This document shows positions 7,653-16,983 of a stretch of 35,504 nucleotides of DNA, one piece after another (within the stretch, counting starts at the first letter, position 1; each line of letters starts with the position of its first letter). Origin of the DNA: UBA7332 sp051648105. GTDB taxonomy: Bacteria > Bacteroidota > Bacteroidia > Bacteroidales > UBA7332. The notes beneath the pieces are model-generated. The model was not told the DNA's origin. It did no database searches and was given only the letters and a program-made list of their open reading frames with translations. The translations under genes were made by a program, and so were the position numbers. The DNA lies in NCBI GenBank assembly GCA_051648105.1, contig JBOFEN010000069.1:1-35504 (forward strand), in the 5' to 3' direction.

Positions 7653-10112
7653 CTATCGTACTATGATCTTAGCCACTTCTGAGTAGTCATCATATGTTAC
7701 TCTGATGAAGTATGTTCCTGGAGTAACTCCAGTAAGTGGTATCTCTACTCTATCTGTGAAGTTACTATCAAGTGTGTATGATCTAATTACTTCTCCAGAT
7801 AGTGATATCAGGGTTGCCGTTGCCTTGCTTGTAACCTCTCTATCTAGATCTATTGTTACTCTACCTATGCTTGTAGGGTTTGGATAGACTCTAATCTGAT
7901 TGGCTAGGCTTGGCGAAGTGGTTGACAGTTCTATGTTGTCATAAACAAGAGTTATCTCTTTCAAACCTATTGAGTAGTTCTTATCTACCACTTGTGTAGT
8001 GGTATTCAAGTATAACATTATATACTCTAGCTTTATTGGGTAGCTAGAAAGGTCTGATCTATCAGCACCTATTTGCTCTGCCGATACAGAGATTGTATTG
8101 TCTACACTATTTAGAAGATTCTCAAATGAAAATGAGCTTGCTGTGCTTGCATTTGAAGCTCTCATTGATAAAATAACCTTTGAAAGATCTACCTCACCGC
8201 TGTTAAGTGTCAGGCGCAAAGTGTCAGGCAGGCTGTATAGTGTTAATACTTTTGCAAGACGAATACTTGGTGCTCTTCCTGATGTGTATCTATAATTTAG
8301 TGTTGATCCACACTCCCAATGTGATGGTCTGTTTTCAGTGGAGAACTCAATATCTTTTAGATTGGATGAGGCAGTACAATTCCATGTGCTTAAGTCTTGG
8401 AATTGATATTGTGAATGGTATCTTCCTTGTGGAATCTCTACCTTAACCTTTATCGAGTCAATAAACTCTCCAAGCTCACCTACAACCCATGTCTCACCAT
8501 TACTGATTGGTCTAATAACTCCCTCTATTATCTCACAAAATTGAGGATCGCGAACCATCCATGTTAATGCATTTGGATGAAGTGGAATAGTATTTACTCC
8601 TACTTTACCTATCACCTCGATTGAGTAGTCACGTTTTGAATCAAGGACAACAGAGTCTAATCTAAGAGATATATCTGCCTGACCATCTACTTGATAAGGT
8701 ATATCAATTGAGACTCCTTGGTAAGTAGCCTTAATTGATCCATCCATTGGTGATGTTGCAACAAATGAATTATCATCTGTAATATAACCTTGCTCATCGC
8801 TGCATGATAGGGTTACACCTTTAAGATCTGAGTCTATAAGAACTCCATACTTATTATATCCATAAAAAGTTGGATTGATTACTCCATAAGTTGGGATTGA
8901 GAACTTATACTCTTTTGTTGATATACTAGTTATTATCTCATCTGCTGGTGCTGTGGATACAGCAAAGATGCCATTTGCTACAGCACGCTCACTATAATCA
9001 CTTGGGTTATTTGTTACACCTAGATGATTAACATAAAGAGCACTAGAGCCGCCTCCATCAAGGTTCATTGCGTATGATGCACCTGACAGCCTGATTAACT
9101 CGCCAAGTTGCTTAGTAGTACATCCAACAGATAGAGAAGAACGGCCATCAACAACCATGAAGTATAAGTACCTCTTGTCTTGTGAGTATCCAATGGCAGT
9201 ACGAGGATGGTTTTCTGCCCAATCATTATCTGTAATCTCTCCGCCAGAAAGTATCAATCTATCTCCACCAACCATCTCTGCGAAATTTACATCATTAACA
9301 CCTTGATCTGTATCAACAGATAGTTGAAGTGTTATTTGATCTCCAACAGTGAGGTTATTCAGATAAGCTGCCGCATCACCATGCCCTGAAAGGACAGCGT
9401 TATTTGCACCTATCTGCATATTACCTACTGCTTTCTCAATTGCCACGACTTTGACTTTAGTCTCACTATTAATAGCCCAATCACTATCAACAAGCTCTAC
9501 TCTAACCTCTGTACCGTAAGGGTTAGTGCGTGTTCCTTTACCATTAAAGCTGTTGTATATAATAAGCTCATTGTTTCCTCTTGAGTCGTTCGTTCTGCTA
9601 ATTGTGTAATCACCGCTCTGGCTCTTTACTAATCCTCTAAACTTAAAGAGTCCAACAAGAGGATTCTTATTTGAATCGAAGCCAATGAGAGGTCTTGAGG
9701 AGTGTGGTACTCGGGTAACTTGACTCTCAACAATCTGTCCATTTACAGGTGTTCCAACTGCTCCAGTCGTAGCATAGAAGTCACCGTTAGTTCCGCCAAA
9801 GTATAGAGCTCTCTCTTTACTCTTTCTCTTTGCCATCGCTGATGGGCGTTCACTCCCTGAGATTGAGTCTGCACTCATAACTGTGGATATCTGAACGTAT
9901 GGATCATTGAGGTCCACCTTGAGAAGAGAGATTAATAGTGGTGCTGTTGAGTGTTTAAAACTGTATCGTGAGAAGTGTGATGATGGTCCAACTTGTACAG
10001 ATGTTAATGTGTCAACACTGTAAACTCGGCCACCAACTGTGTGGTCTGCATACGATATCTCTAAGGAGAGAAGTGTGCAGATGAAAAGAAGTGTGCGTAG
10101 AGTTATCTTCAT
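7653..10112 (-). CDS. T9SS-secreted phosphodiester glycosidase (NAGPA/DUF2233 domain)
   Basis: An 819-residue protein with a signal peptide (to about residue 22, EISYAD). Residues about 60-390 form a NAGPA-type domain: YFGGTNGDFYA near 105-115, TAIGYSQDKRYLYFMVVDG, the region ending MNLDGGGSSALYVN (DGGGSS from D352), and SERAVANGIFAV. The animal member removes GlcNAc bound through an alpha-1-phosphodiester (GlcNAc-1-P-6-mannose); bacterial relatives act on similar sugar-1-phosphodiesters. After that come Ig-like segments (about 395-520), a beta-sandwich region (about 545-715), and a T9SS tail beginning VYPNP, with GTYFIRVTYD close to the C-terminus. A terminator-like hairpin lies just upstream. 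In this locus a plausible target is the GlcNAc-1-P-6-MurNAc linkage that joins wall teichoic acid to peptidoglycan; this is inference. Capsule or other phosphoglycans are alternatives. Confidence 0.84.
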   Translation of the reverse strand: MKITLRTLLFICTLLSLEISYADHTVGGRVYSVDTLTSVQVGPSSHFSRYSFKHSTAPLLISLLKVDLNDPYVQISTVMSADSISGSERPSAMAKRKSKERALYFGGTNGDFYATTGAVGTPVNGQIVESQVTRVPHSSRPLIGFDSNKNPLVGLFKFRGLVKSQSGDYTISRTNDSRGNNELIIYNSFNGKGTRTNPYGTEVRVELVDSDWAINSETKVKVVAIEKAVGNMQIGANNAVLSGHGDAAAYLNNLTVGDQITLQLSVDTDQGVNDVNFAEMVGGDRLILSGGEITDNDWAENHPRTAIGYSQDKRYLYFMVVDGRSSLSVGCTTKQLGELIRLSGASYAMNLDGGGSSALYVNHLGVTNNPSDYSERAVANGIFAVSTAPADEIITSISTKEYKFSIPTYGVINPTFYGYNKYGVLIDSDLKGVTLSCSDEQGYITDDNSFVATSPMDGSIKATYQGVSIDIPYQVDGQADISLRLDSVVLDSKRDYSIEVIGKVGVNTIPLHPNALTWMVRDPQFCEIIEGVIRPISNGETWVVGELGEFIDSIKVKVEIPQGRYHSQYQFQDLSTWNCTASSNLKDIEFSTENRPSHWECGSTLNYRYTSGRAPSIRLAKVLTLYSLPDTLRLTLNSGEVDLSKVILSMRASNASTASSFSFENLLNSVDNTISVSAEQIGADRSDLSSYPIKLEYIMLYLNTTTQVVDKNYSIGLKEITLVYDNIELSTTSPSLANQIRVYPNPTSIGRVTIDLDREVTSKATATLISLSGEVIRSYTLDSNFTDRVEIPLTGVTPGTYFIRVTYDDYSEVAKIIVR

Positions 10113-10154
10113 CGCATAAAAATGGTGATGTTTATACTAGGTATTATTAATTGG

Positions 10155-10190
10155 TAAAAAGAGAGGGGTGTCTATATAGACACCCCCTCT
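10155..10190 (-). terminator. Rho-independent-type terminator after the 10207-11511 gene
   Basis: A perfect 22-nt palindrome, GGGGTGTCTATATAGACACC plus CC (10165-10186), is extended by AGAG/CTCT arms with one bulged base (10161-10190). On the minus strand the hairpin is followed by five T (complement of 10156-10160). It lies 17 nt downstream of the preceding stop codon. It could end some transcripts before the NAGPA gene or act as a partial attenuator, because the genes on both sides have the same orientation. No clear TAnnTTTG box was seen in the remaining 40 nt before the next start, which favours read-through. Confidence 0.7.
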
Positions 10191-10206
10191 AAATTATTCT
10201 CCTTGT

Positions 10207-11511
10207 TTAGTCTACAAAGGTTTTTTCGATGGATGTTGCTCCATTCTCATGAGTATGCTTAACAATGAATACTCCTTTAGCTGGTTTAGCAACCTCACGT
10301 CCTGTGATATCATAGTATCTGCTTGAAACGATAGGTGAATTTTCACTATCTACACCACCGATGCTTGTTGATACAGTGCTGAACTCATAAGATGCAATAC
10401 CATTCTGTTGTACATATAGGTATATCATTGCTTTGTTATTAACCTCATCAACAAAAACCTGAGGGATAGCAGTACGAACTTCGTTGGAGGTGTTACCAAA
10501 TCCTGCAGCAGGTAGACGGTAGATAGGCTGCATTCCGTTCATAGACATCCCCTTACCAAGACGAGTTATTATGAAAGAAGAAGCTGGAGCCAAAGCTGTA
10601 TTTGTGGCAGCAAACACCATAAAATCATCTCCATTCATTGAGAATTCTGTAACACCATTGTGACCTTCATTAATAGGCTTCAAGGTTTCGAAATTCTCAG
10701 CATTAAAGCCCTCTATTAAATTACCCTCCATATCATATAGAGAAGGGTATGTTGCATTACCATCATGGTAGAATAGATTCTCACTAACAGGACGAACACG
10801 AGGTGCTGTAGCTGAACCTGTTGCAGTAGAAGGCACAAATTCTTGAAGGAAGATATACTCAGCCTCACCAACTACCCCACCTGCTATAGGCCATTTAAGA
10901 ACGATTTCACCTTGACCAACTTCTACACCTGCGATAGGTGCCATTAAGTAACCATCACCATCAACACTTCCATAAACATTGAAAGCATCGATACGAAGTA
11001 CTGGTGCTCCTTCTACTTTCTCAAATTTCTCGTTAAGAACATTTGTAACTGCACCTGTTACCATATTGATCTTATCTACACGGAAACCAGATCCTGTAAT
11101 ATCAGTACATAATGTACTAACCAACACATTACCAGCAGCATCAATCTGAATATCATTTAATGCCAACAAGTAAGTTGTATTACCTTTGTCATCAACTCCA
11201 GTTTCGAATATTTCACTTGGAACACTAACCTCTCTAGTTACTGTTCCGGTTGCACCATCAACAACAACGATAGAGAAAGTTGATCCCACGCGTTTACAGA
11301 AAAAGATCTCAGTTTCTGTTGCCGCCATACCTCTTACTGAGTTAGCTGCACCAAGAAAAGCTGGGAAGTTGTCTGTTGTTCTTGAATAGATCCAGTTGTT
11401 AGTCAATTGATACCCTTCAACAGGAGCATAAGTTGCAGGGTCTTTAGGAAGGTCAGCTGAAGCTGTCAAAGAAGCTAGAGCTAGAGATGTGAGAAGTAAA
11501 GTTCTCTTCAT
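10207..11511 (-). CDS. Secreted beta-propeller-like protein with T9SS-type tail (function unknown)
   Basis: A 434-residue protein with a signal peptide (LALASLTASA, cleavage near residue 19). The body has repeated short strands with an ion- or sugar-binding flavour, such as RGMAATETEIFFCKR, VVVDGATGTVTREV and IQIDAAGNVLVSTL, as in NHL/YncE-like propellers, and resembles the DUF4623-type proteins of Bacteroidota (from memory, not verified). The last 50 residues (SSRYYDITGREVAKP, then KGVFIVKH and a short basic end) look like a T9SS sorting domain. No catalytic motif was recognised. It lies between the GHL10 glycosidase and the NAGPA gene, bounded by intercistronic hairpins on both sides. A surface glycan- or peptidoglycan-binding role is possible but unproven. 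Confidence 0.6.
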   Translation of the reverse strand: MKRTLLLTSLALASLTASADLPKDPATYAPVEGYQLTNNWIYSRTTDNFPAFLGAANSVRGMAATETEIFFCKRVGSTFSIVVVDGATGTVTREVSVPSEIFETGVDDKGNTTYLLALNDIQIDAAGNVLVSTLCTDITGSGFRVDKINMVTGAVTNVLNEKFEKVEGAPVLRIDAFNVYGSVDGDGYLMAPIAGVEVGQGEIVLKWPIAGGVVGEAEYIFLQEFVPSTATGSATAPRVRPVSENLFYHDGNATYPSLYDMEGNLIEGFNAENFETLKPINEGHNGVTEFSMNGDDFMVFAATNTALAPASSFIITRLGKGMSMNGMQPIYRLPAAGFGNTSNEVRTAIPQVFVDEVNNKAMIYLYVQQNGIASYEFSTVSTSIGGVDSENSPIVSSRYYDITGREVAKPAKGVFIVKHTHENGATSIEKTFVD

Positions 11512-11540
11512 GATAATAAAGTATTAAGTGATTAATAAGT

Positions 11541-11564
11541 GTGGGGGATACTAACACCCCCCAC
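11541..11564 (-). terminator. Intercistronic stem-loop between the GHL10 gene and the next gene
   Basis: GTGGGGG (11541-11547) pairs with CCCCCAC (11558-11564) around a 10-nt loop. It starts 3 nt beyond the GHL10 stop codon. On the minus strand it is followed by CACTTATTAATC, without a proper T-run, so it may be an mRNA-stabilising or processing hairpin rather than a full terminator. Confidence 0.5.
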
Positions 11565-11566
11565 GG

Positions 11567-14326
11567 TTAGTTTTTCTTGAATTTAATTATTTTGTTCTCA
11601 TTTGCGGAGATTATCTCAACCAAGTATATACCAGCAGATGATTGCTTAATAGGCAGATTGAATTCATTACCTGCATTAACTGATTGAGTGTATAGAATGG
11701 ATCCTTGACTATTCAATACTCTAAATGTTGTCTCTTGGGAGACTCCTCCTCTGAATATTAAGCTAATATCGCCTGATCCAGACTGAGAAACATAGATAGC
11801 ATCTTTATCTATTCCACCAATAGAGGTATTGAGATCTAAGTTAATCTCTACTACCTCCGAGTTGGCTGTGTAACCAGATCCCTCTATTGCTTTCACACGT
11901 ATGTAGTACTTATTAGGTGTTAATCCTGTATACTCAGTATTGAAAACATATGCAGAAGTAGTCTTTATCTTTATCTCCCGAGAAGGGAAAGAAGCATTTG
12001 CACAAAGTTCAACTCTATAACCTGGAGCTACGTCCTCTGTCCATGTCACCTCTACTACATCACCTAGAATAGTATCCCCACTCTTAGGCGAGAGTATCTG
12101 AGGAACCTTAGATGATTGTTCTATTGTTTCAAACCCTACTGTGTTTGTTGTAATAGTATTTCCATCACCCTTAATTGCAGAAACACGCACATAGTATGTA
12201 CTGTTTGGCGTTAAAGTCTTTTCAGGTATCTCTAACTTCGCCTCACTACTATTTGAAGTGAAAACTATTCTGCTTGACTCAAATAGTGAAGTAGTTGCAA
12301 TCTCAATAAAGTATGATTCTACATCAGAAACTGAATTCCATGTAATCAATGGTGTTAGTGAGATTGATTTTTCTCCATTAGTTGGTGATAATATCTGAAA
12401 TTGAGAAGTTGTAAAGCTTCTAACTTCAGAAAGTAAGTCAACGTGGTTAATGAACCTTGATCTGACTCTCCAATAGTAAAGACTATTCTCTTTTAAGCTT
12501 GAAATATTTGCACTATTAAATGAGCTCTCCTCAACAAAACGGGAAGATAGTAATTCGCTAAAGTCTGCATCAGATGATAGTTCGAAATAGTACCCTACTG
12601 CATCGCTATTATTCTCCCAACTGAAAATTGCTGGGGTAACAACTTTTGAATCATTCAAAGGATAGTTTAGAATAGCAGCTTTAGCTTCAGATGCACCCTC
12701 ACCTAACACTCTTGGAGAATACTCATTTCCAAATCTATCAAGAATAGATACGGCTAACTTATGAGTAGTTGATGATACTCCTTGAGGAAGTTGAAACTCG
12801 TTCTCGTAACTTACTCTAAGCATATAGTCTGCTATTGCAAATTGCTTAGGTGAAGTATATTCCGAGTTTGGAATTGCATAAACAACAAAGCAGACATTAT
12901 CCACTGGTGAACTCCAACTAAGGGTAGAATACTCCTCTTTTAGCTCATCAACTAAACCAAGCTCTTGCTGCATTTTCCAATTTATGGATGGTCGAAGTGC
13001 TGGTGAAGAGAATACGTTTCTACGCATGTAATCAATAAAGCCCTTTATTAGATAGAAGTTCTTTGTTGAGTAGAAAATACTACCTGGTGCTCCATTCTTG
13101 TCACTCGCTCTATTTCTGTCAACCTGAAGAAGAACCTCACTTGGTCCAAATCTACTGTTCTTTGTTGAAGCTGAATTGATCTGAGCAATAATAGATCTCT
13201 CCATATTTGATAGAGATGATGGATTGACAATCTCTCTGTTTGAGTTATCAAGACTCTTCACCTCTATCATATCTGACTGATATGTAGCTGTTAAATTGCT
13301 TATTGAATGACTAGAGTAGAAGTGTCTATTAAATCGATTAGCTAAATCTGACCACCATGGACAAAGTACGTCATAGTCTTGTCCTGTAGATGTAGTTTCC
13401 CAATAAAGCTGCGGTGATATATAATCTACTGTTCCATCTTTAAGCCAAGCAACGGGGTCACAATAAATGGTTTCATACATATTACTACCTGTAATGCCAT
13501 TTGGAAGAGTAATACCCTCTTTCTCAGCAACGGTTCTATCAGTAGTCCAAATACCAAATGGTGATACCCCAAAGGTCACAAATGGTTTTGTTGATTGTAT
13601 AGTATCATATACAGCCTCAACCATCCTATTAACATTATCACGACGCCAATCTGAAAGGTTAACACCTTGAGGCTTAAATTGGTTCTGTGTAGCTTGATCT
13701 AAAGATGAAGGAGTTCCTCCATAAGCATAGAAATAGTCATCGAAGATAATACCGTCAACATCGTAATTGTTAACAATCTCTCCTACAATCGATTTGATGA
13801 GATGTTTTACACCTGGCTGTCCTGGGTCTAGAATAGATTTCCCATCCTCATAGATCATTACCCACTCTGGATTGCTCTCTCTATAATCTCCCACTTGACC
13901 TAACCAAGCATCTCTAGAACTCTCAAAACGATAGGGATTAAGCCAAGCGTGAACTTGAATACCTCTTTTATGACTCTCTTGAATTACAAACTCCAGAGGG
14001 TCATATCCTGGTTCTAGTCCGCGAGTTGCAACTAGGTCAGAGGACCAAGGCTCATAAGATGATTTGTACATCGCATCACATCTAGAACGAACCTGAAAAC
14101 AAAGAGAGTTTACATTTGCTCTCTGAAGTGAGTCAAGTATTCTAATCATTGAGTTCTTCTGACTATTTATCTGAGATAAATTGCCTGTATTAGAAATCTT
14201 AGTATTTGGCCAATCAAGTGAGTATACAGTTGCTAACCATGTAGCTCTCATCTCACTCTTAGGCATTTGAGCCATAGAGGGTAGCATACATACAGATATT
14301 AGCAAGGTAATAAGGAAGTTTTTCAT
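11567..14326 (-). CDS. T9SS-secreted GHL10 (DigH/YngK-like, DUF187) glycosidase with FN3 repeats
   Basis: A 919-residue protein with a signal peptide (LPSMAQ, residue 20). Residues about 24-345 are a GHL10/DUF187 TIM-barrel: EMRATWLATV at 25-34, HAWLNPYR at 126-133, DGIIFDDYFY at 191-200 and ISPQLYWE at 303-310, with conserved acidic and aromatic residues where the family places its active site. E. coli DigH (YddW), of the same family, cleaves peptide-free glycan strands of peptidoglycan. A linker region follows, then about three FN3-like domains (about 570-840) and a T9SS-type tail ending in IIKFKKN. It is the first gene after the Sus lipoproteins, 76 nt downstream, across an 11-bp hairpin. 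With the amidase, it would provide outside-the-cell strand cutting after stem peptides are removed. That pairing is inference from the two families. Confidence 0.84.
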   Translation of the reverse strand: MKNFLITLLISVCMLPSMAQMPKSEMRATWLATVYSLDWPNTKISNTGNLSQINSQKNSMIRILDSLQRANVNSLCFQVRSRCDAMYKSSYEPWSSDLVATRGLEPGYDPLEFVIQESHKRGIQVHAWLNPYRFESSRDAWLGQVGDYRESNPEWVMIYEDGKSILDPGQPGVKHLIKSIVGEIVNNYDVDGIIFDDYFYAYGGTPSSLDQATQNQFKPQGVNLSDWRRDNVNRMVEAVYDTIQSTKPFVTFGVSPFGIWTTDRTVAEKEGITLPNGITGSNMYETIYCDPVAWLKDGTVDYISPQLYWETTSTGQDYDVLCPWWSDLANRFNRHFYSSHSISNLTATYQSDMIEVKSLDNSNREIVNPSSLSNMERSIIAQINSASTKNSRFGPSEVLLQVDRNRASDKNGAPGSIFYSTKNFYLIKGFIDYMRRNVFSSPALRPSINWKMQQELGLVDELKEEYSTLSWSSPVDNVCFVVYAIPNSEYTSPKQFAIADYMLRVSYENEFQLPQGVSSTTHKLAVSILDRFGNEYSPRVLGEGASEAKAAILNYPLNDSKVVTPAIFSWENNSDAVGYYFELSSDADFSELLSSRFVEESSFNSANISSLKENSLYYWRVRSRFINHVDLLSEVRSFTTSQFQILSPTNGEKSISLTPLITWNSVSDVESYFIEIATTSLFESSRIVFTSNSSEAKLEIPEKTLTPNSTYYVRVSAIKGDGNTITTNTVGFETIEQSSKVPQILSPKSGDTILGDVVEVTWTEDVAPGYRVELCANASFPSREIKIKTTSAYVFNTEYTGLTPNKYYIRVKAIEGSGYTANSEVVEINLDLNTSIGGIDKDAIYVSQSGSGDISLIFRGGVSQETTFRVLNSQGSILYTQSVNAGNEFNLPIKQSSAGIYLVEIISANENKIIKFKKN

Positions 14327-14346
14327 TCAACAGATTTATTTTATGA

Positions 14347-14376
14347 GTAAGAGAGAGAGTATTTACTCTCTCTTAC
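14347..14376 (-). other. Intercistronic 11-bp hairpin between lipoprotein and GHL10 genes
   Basis: GTAAGAGAGAG (14347-14357) pairs perfectly with CTCTCTCTTAC (14366-14376) around an 8-nt loop. The minus-strand sequence after it (TCATAAAATAAATC) has no T-run, so it is more likely an mRNA-stability or processing element at the SusCD/enzyme boundary than a terminator. Confidence 0.5.
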
Positions 14377-14402
14377 CCAATCAACATTAATTCAACATAC
14401 CA

Positions 14403-16073
14403 TTAAAAAAGCTTCGCTGGGTTTGGATTTATGGTAACACCATATATATCTACACCTTCAACAATAGTTGTAAGTTGCATAGTATTTGGGTTATATCTCA
14501 TAAGACCAGACCTTCTTTCAGCTGGGTTACCTGAGCGGAAACCGAAGTATACAGATCCATCTCTACTATCAAGAGCCAATTGGCAAATACCAACATACTC
14601 GCCTGAAGCACCATCAGTATCTGTAACTAGAGCAGCAACTCTATATTTAAGAAACTCAGTTCTGCTTCCTCCTATAGAAGATAGCTTATCTAAAGGAATA
14701 CTATAGAATCCTTCATAACCTGGGTCTCCTCCATATACATATAGAACTTGTCTTGACTCATCAACAACAAGAGATTTAATAAACATATTATCAAGAGCTT
14801 GACCAGCTGAAGGTGCAGGAACTGAACCATCTGCAGGAACTGCAGCATTCTTGATATCAGACTCTTGGAATCTGAAAATACCGGCCCCATTATATGTTTT
14901 GTTCCACCACCAAGTTGATCCAACTTTAGTGAAACAAGCATTCATAGACCCATAAACAATCTGTTTGGTACTATAATACCCTAATCTATCATTCTGAACC
15001 CAATAAGGAAAATCACCTCTACTCATAGCTCTATTACGATCGCGAATATCGATTTTAGAAATACCCATATTCCTATCAGAGAAGTAGAGAGTATTGGTAG
15101 ATGGGTCAATATACCCATAGAATGGGTCATTGAATGCAGCTCCTGAATTAGTTATCATGGTCTCTACTTTAGAACCATCTTTTGAGATAACAGATATTCT
15201 ACCATCTCCTTTATTTCCATCTTCATCATTGATATAAGTAAACTGTTTACCACAATCAAGAACATATAAAGATGAGTCATTAAATAGAATGTTCAACGGG
15301 TGATTACCCGATTTAACACCTAAATCAAACGGATAGATGTTCATGTCTGAAGGAGCATTATCAGCTAGCTTATAAGCCATAATATTACCTGCTTTAGAGG
15401 CATAATATAGAGTTGGAACAGCTTGATTATATGCAACAGGAACCTTTAGCACACCCTCTTCAAGTACTCTTCCATCCAATGTAGCTTTCAATACAATAGT
15501 CTGAGAGCCGACATTTTTGAATTTTACTTTCCCTGGATTACGCTCCTTTGAAGATACTATAGGGTTTCCATTTTCGTCAATTGTCCCTGCAGGGAAAATC
15601 CACTCATAACCCTCTTCCTTACCTGCAGGGTTAGGAAGAACAATATCAAATCCAACATATGTATCAAGAACCTCTACTAGCTCATTATTCTCAATGCTGT
15701 ATGTTACAGTCGGGAATATATCACTAATAAATATAGCCTGTTCAAGTACACCTTCGCCATCTACAGAAAGTTTCACTGTATACTGACCTGCTACCTCATA
15801 TATATGAGTTGGAGAGTGTTCGGTTGAACTATTCTGATCACTGTATGGATCACCAAAATCCCAAGTTACAGCACCATCAACTGAGGATGTATTATTAAAT
15901 TTGATTGTTGAACCAACTAGATAATCTAAAGTATACTGCTCCCCAACAACTTCATAATTAAACGAAAGTTTGTCTGACGGTAGATTTGTAACATCAGGTT
16001 CATACCAAGTACAACTAGCTAGAAAAAGTAATCCAGACAATAAAATCGAGGTTAATTGTTTTGTGTATTTCAT
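14403..16073 (-). CDS. PKD-domain surface lipoprotein of the Sus cluster (SusE/F position)
   Basis: A 556-residue lipoprotein: the signal ends LFLASC with the lipidated cysteine at C21. Residues about 45-110 form a PKD domain (VTWDFGDPYSD, then SPTHIYEVAGQYTVKLS), followed by a second Ig-like stretch (about 115-210, PGKVKFKNVGSQTIVLKAT). From about 220 to the end the pattern is propeller-like (KAGNIMAYKLADN, SSLYVLDCGK, NTLYFSDRNMGISKID, QVLYVYGGDPG, GSVYFGFRSG). Lipoproteins in this place after susD usually sit on the outer face of the outer membrane and bind the glycan to be imported. A PKD domain coupled to a propeller may bind intact peptidoglycan or its fragments; the ligand is not known. 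It starts 11 nt after the preceding lipoprotein gene. Confidence 0.78.
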   Translation of the reverse strand: MKYTKQLTSILLSGLLFLASCTWYEPDVTNLPSDKLSFNYEVVGEQYTLDYLVGSTIKFNNTSSVDGAVTWDFGDPYSDQNSSTEHSPTHIYEVAGQYTVKLSVDGEGVLEQAIFISDIFPTVTYSIENNELVEVLDTYVGFDIVLPNPAGKEEGYEWIFPAGTIDENGNPIVSSKERNPGKVKFKNVGSQTIVLKATLDGRVLEEGVLKVPVAYNQAVPTLYYASKAGNIMAYKLADNAPSDMNIYPFDLGVKSGNHPLNILFNDSSLYVLDCGKQFTYINDEDGNKGDGRISVISKDGSKVETMITNSGAAFNDPFYGYIDPSTNTLYFSDRNMGISKIDIRDRNRAMSRGDFPYWVQNDRLGYYSTKQIVYGSMNACFTKVGSTWWWNKTYNGAGIFRFQESDIKNAAVPADGSVPAPSAGQALDNMFIKSLVVDESRQVLYVYGGDPGYEGFYSIPLDKLSSIGGSRTEFLKYRVAALVTDTDGASGEYVGICQLALDSRDGSVYFGFRSGNPAERRSGLMRYNPNTMQLTTIVEGVDIYGVTINPNPAKLF

Positions 16074-16084
16074 AAGTCTTACGA

Positions 16085-16972
16085 TTAATTTAAGGTTACT
16101 ATATTCTTAATTGCCTTAGTTGTACCTTCTGTGCCTACCTCATCAATTACTTTAAGAACAACATCCAAAGTATAATCCCTCTCATAAGAGACTCTATACT
16201 TCTGTGTTACACTATCATATAAAAAGTCTTCAAAAGAGATCGAATTAAATGCATTCACAATTTCTTGAGGAATTGTACCCTCATTATATTGATCACCTCC
16301 TCCATCTTTCCAGATATAGATAGTTCCTCCAGTATTATCGCTATAAATACCTTCAGTGAATTTTGCAAATTCAGCAGCATGATCCTCAATACCTTCACCC
16401 ATTGCACTTGTCCCAACTAATAGGTTACGATAATCCTCAAGCTTCATCTGATCAAGCAATCCTTCAATGAACTCTTGTTTATAATCTTGTCCAAAATATA
16501 GATCGAACTTCTCAATCTCAAATGATTCGACTTCAGTCCAAGATATTGGTCTAAGAGTATTACTTGTTGGAAATGATGTGTTCAACTGGAATGCTTTCTT
16601 ATCACCATTCCACTCAGCTTGATCATGATTATAAGTTGAGATTTTCTGACTAATTCTAAGCTCTTCACTCGTTGCATCAACAAAAGAGTATGAGAAAGTT
16701 GTCATCCATGGGCAAGCTATTGTAGTTTGAATATTCTCTACAACGTTATACCAAACCTCTGATCTTAAGATTGATCTGTTTACAGAACTGTAATACTGAG
16801 CTGCAAATGGAACTGAATTACCCGCCTTTACTGTTGTTGTCTGCAAATCCCACTGAACATGAGGTGCTACTTGTCCGACTTGAGTCAACTCACCTAGTTG
16901 GTCATTAACGGAACAAGAAGGTAATATAGCTGTAGCAAGAAACATTGCTACTATATAGTTTTTCATTTTCAT
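16085..16972 (-). CDS. Small Sus-cluster outer-membrane lipoprotein, function unknown
   Basis: A 295-residue protein with a lipoprotein signal ending AILPSC (C20); M3 could serve as an alternative start. I recognise no domain with certainty. Visible features are a beta-rich N-terminal half (APHVQWDLQTTTVKAGNSVP, then paired aromatic strands such as VWYNVVENI and TTFSYSFVD) and a more helical middle rich in acidic residues (about 140-220). It sits 11 nt after susD and 11 nt before the PKD lipoprotein, so all three are translated from one message. A surface glycan-binding partner of SusD is the likely role by position. The opening strand resembles Ig-like PUL lipoproteins. Confidence 0.7.
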   Translation of the reverse strand: MKMKNYIVAMFLATAILPSCSVNDQLGELTQVGQVAPHVQWDLQTTTVKAGNSVPFAAQYYSSVNRSILRSEVWYNVVENIQTTIACPWMTTFSYSFVDATSEELRISQKISTYNHDQAEWNGDKKAFQLNTSFPTSNTLRPISWTEVESFEIEKFDLYFGQDYKQEFIEGLLDQMKLEDYRNLLVGTSAMGEGIEDHAAEFAKFTEGIYSDNTGGTIYIWKDGGGDQYNEGTIPQEIVNAFNSISFEDFLYDSVTQKYRVSYERDYTLDVVLKVIDEVGTEGTTKAIKNIVTLN

Positions 16973-16983
16973 ATGTTCAAATA

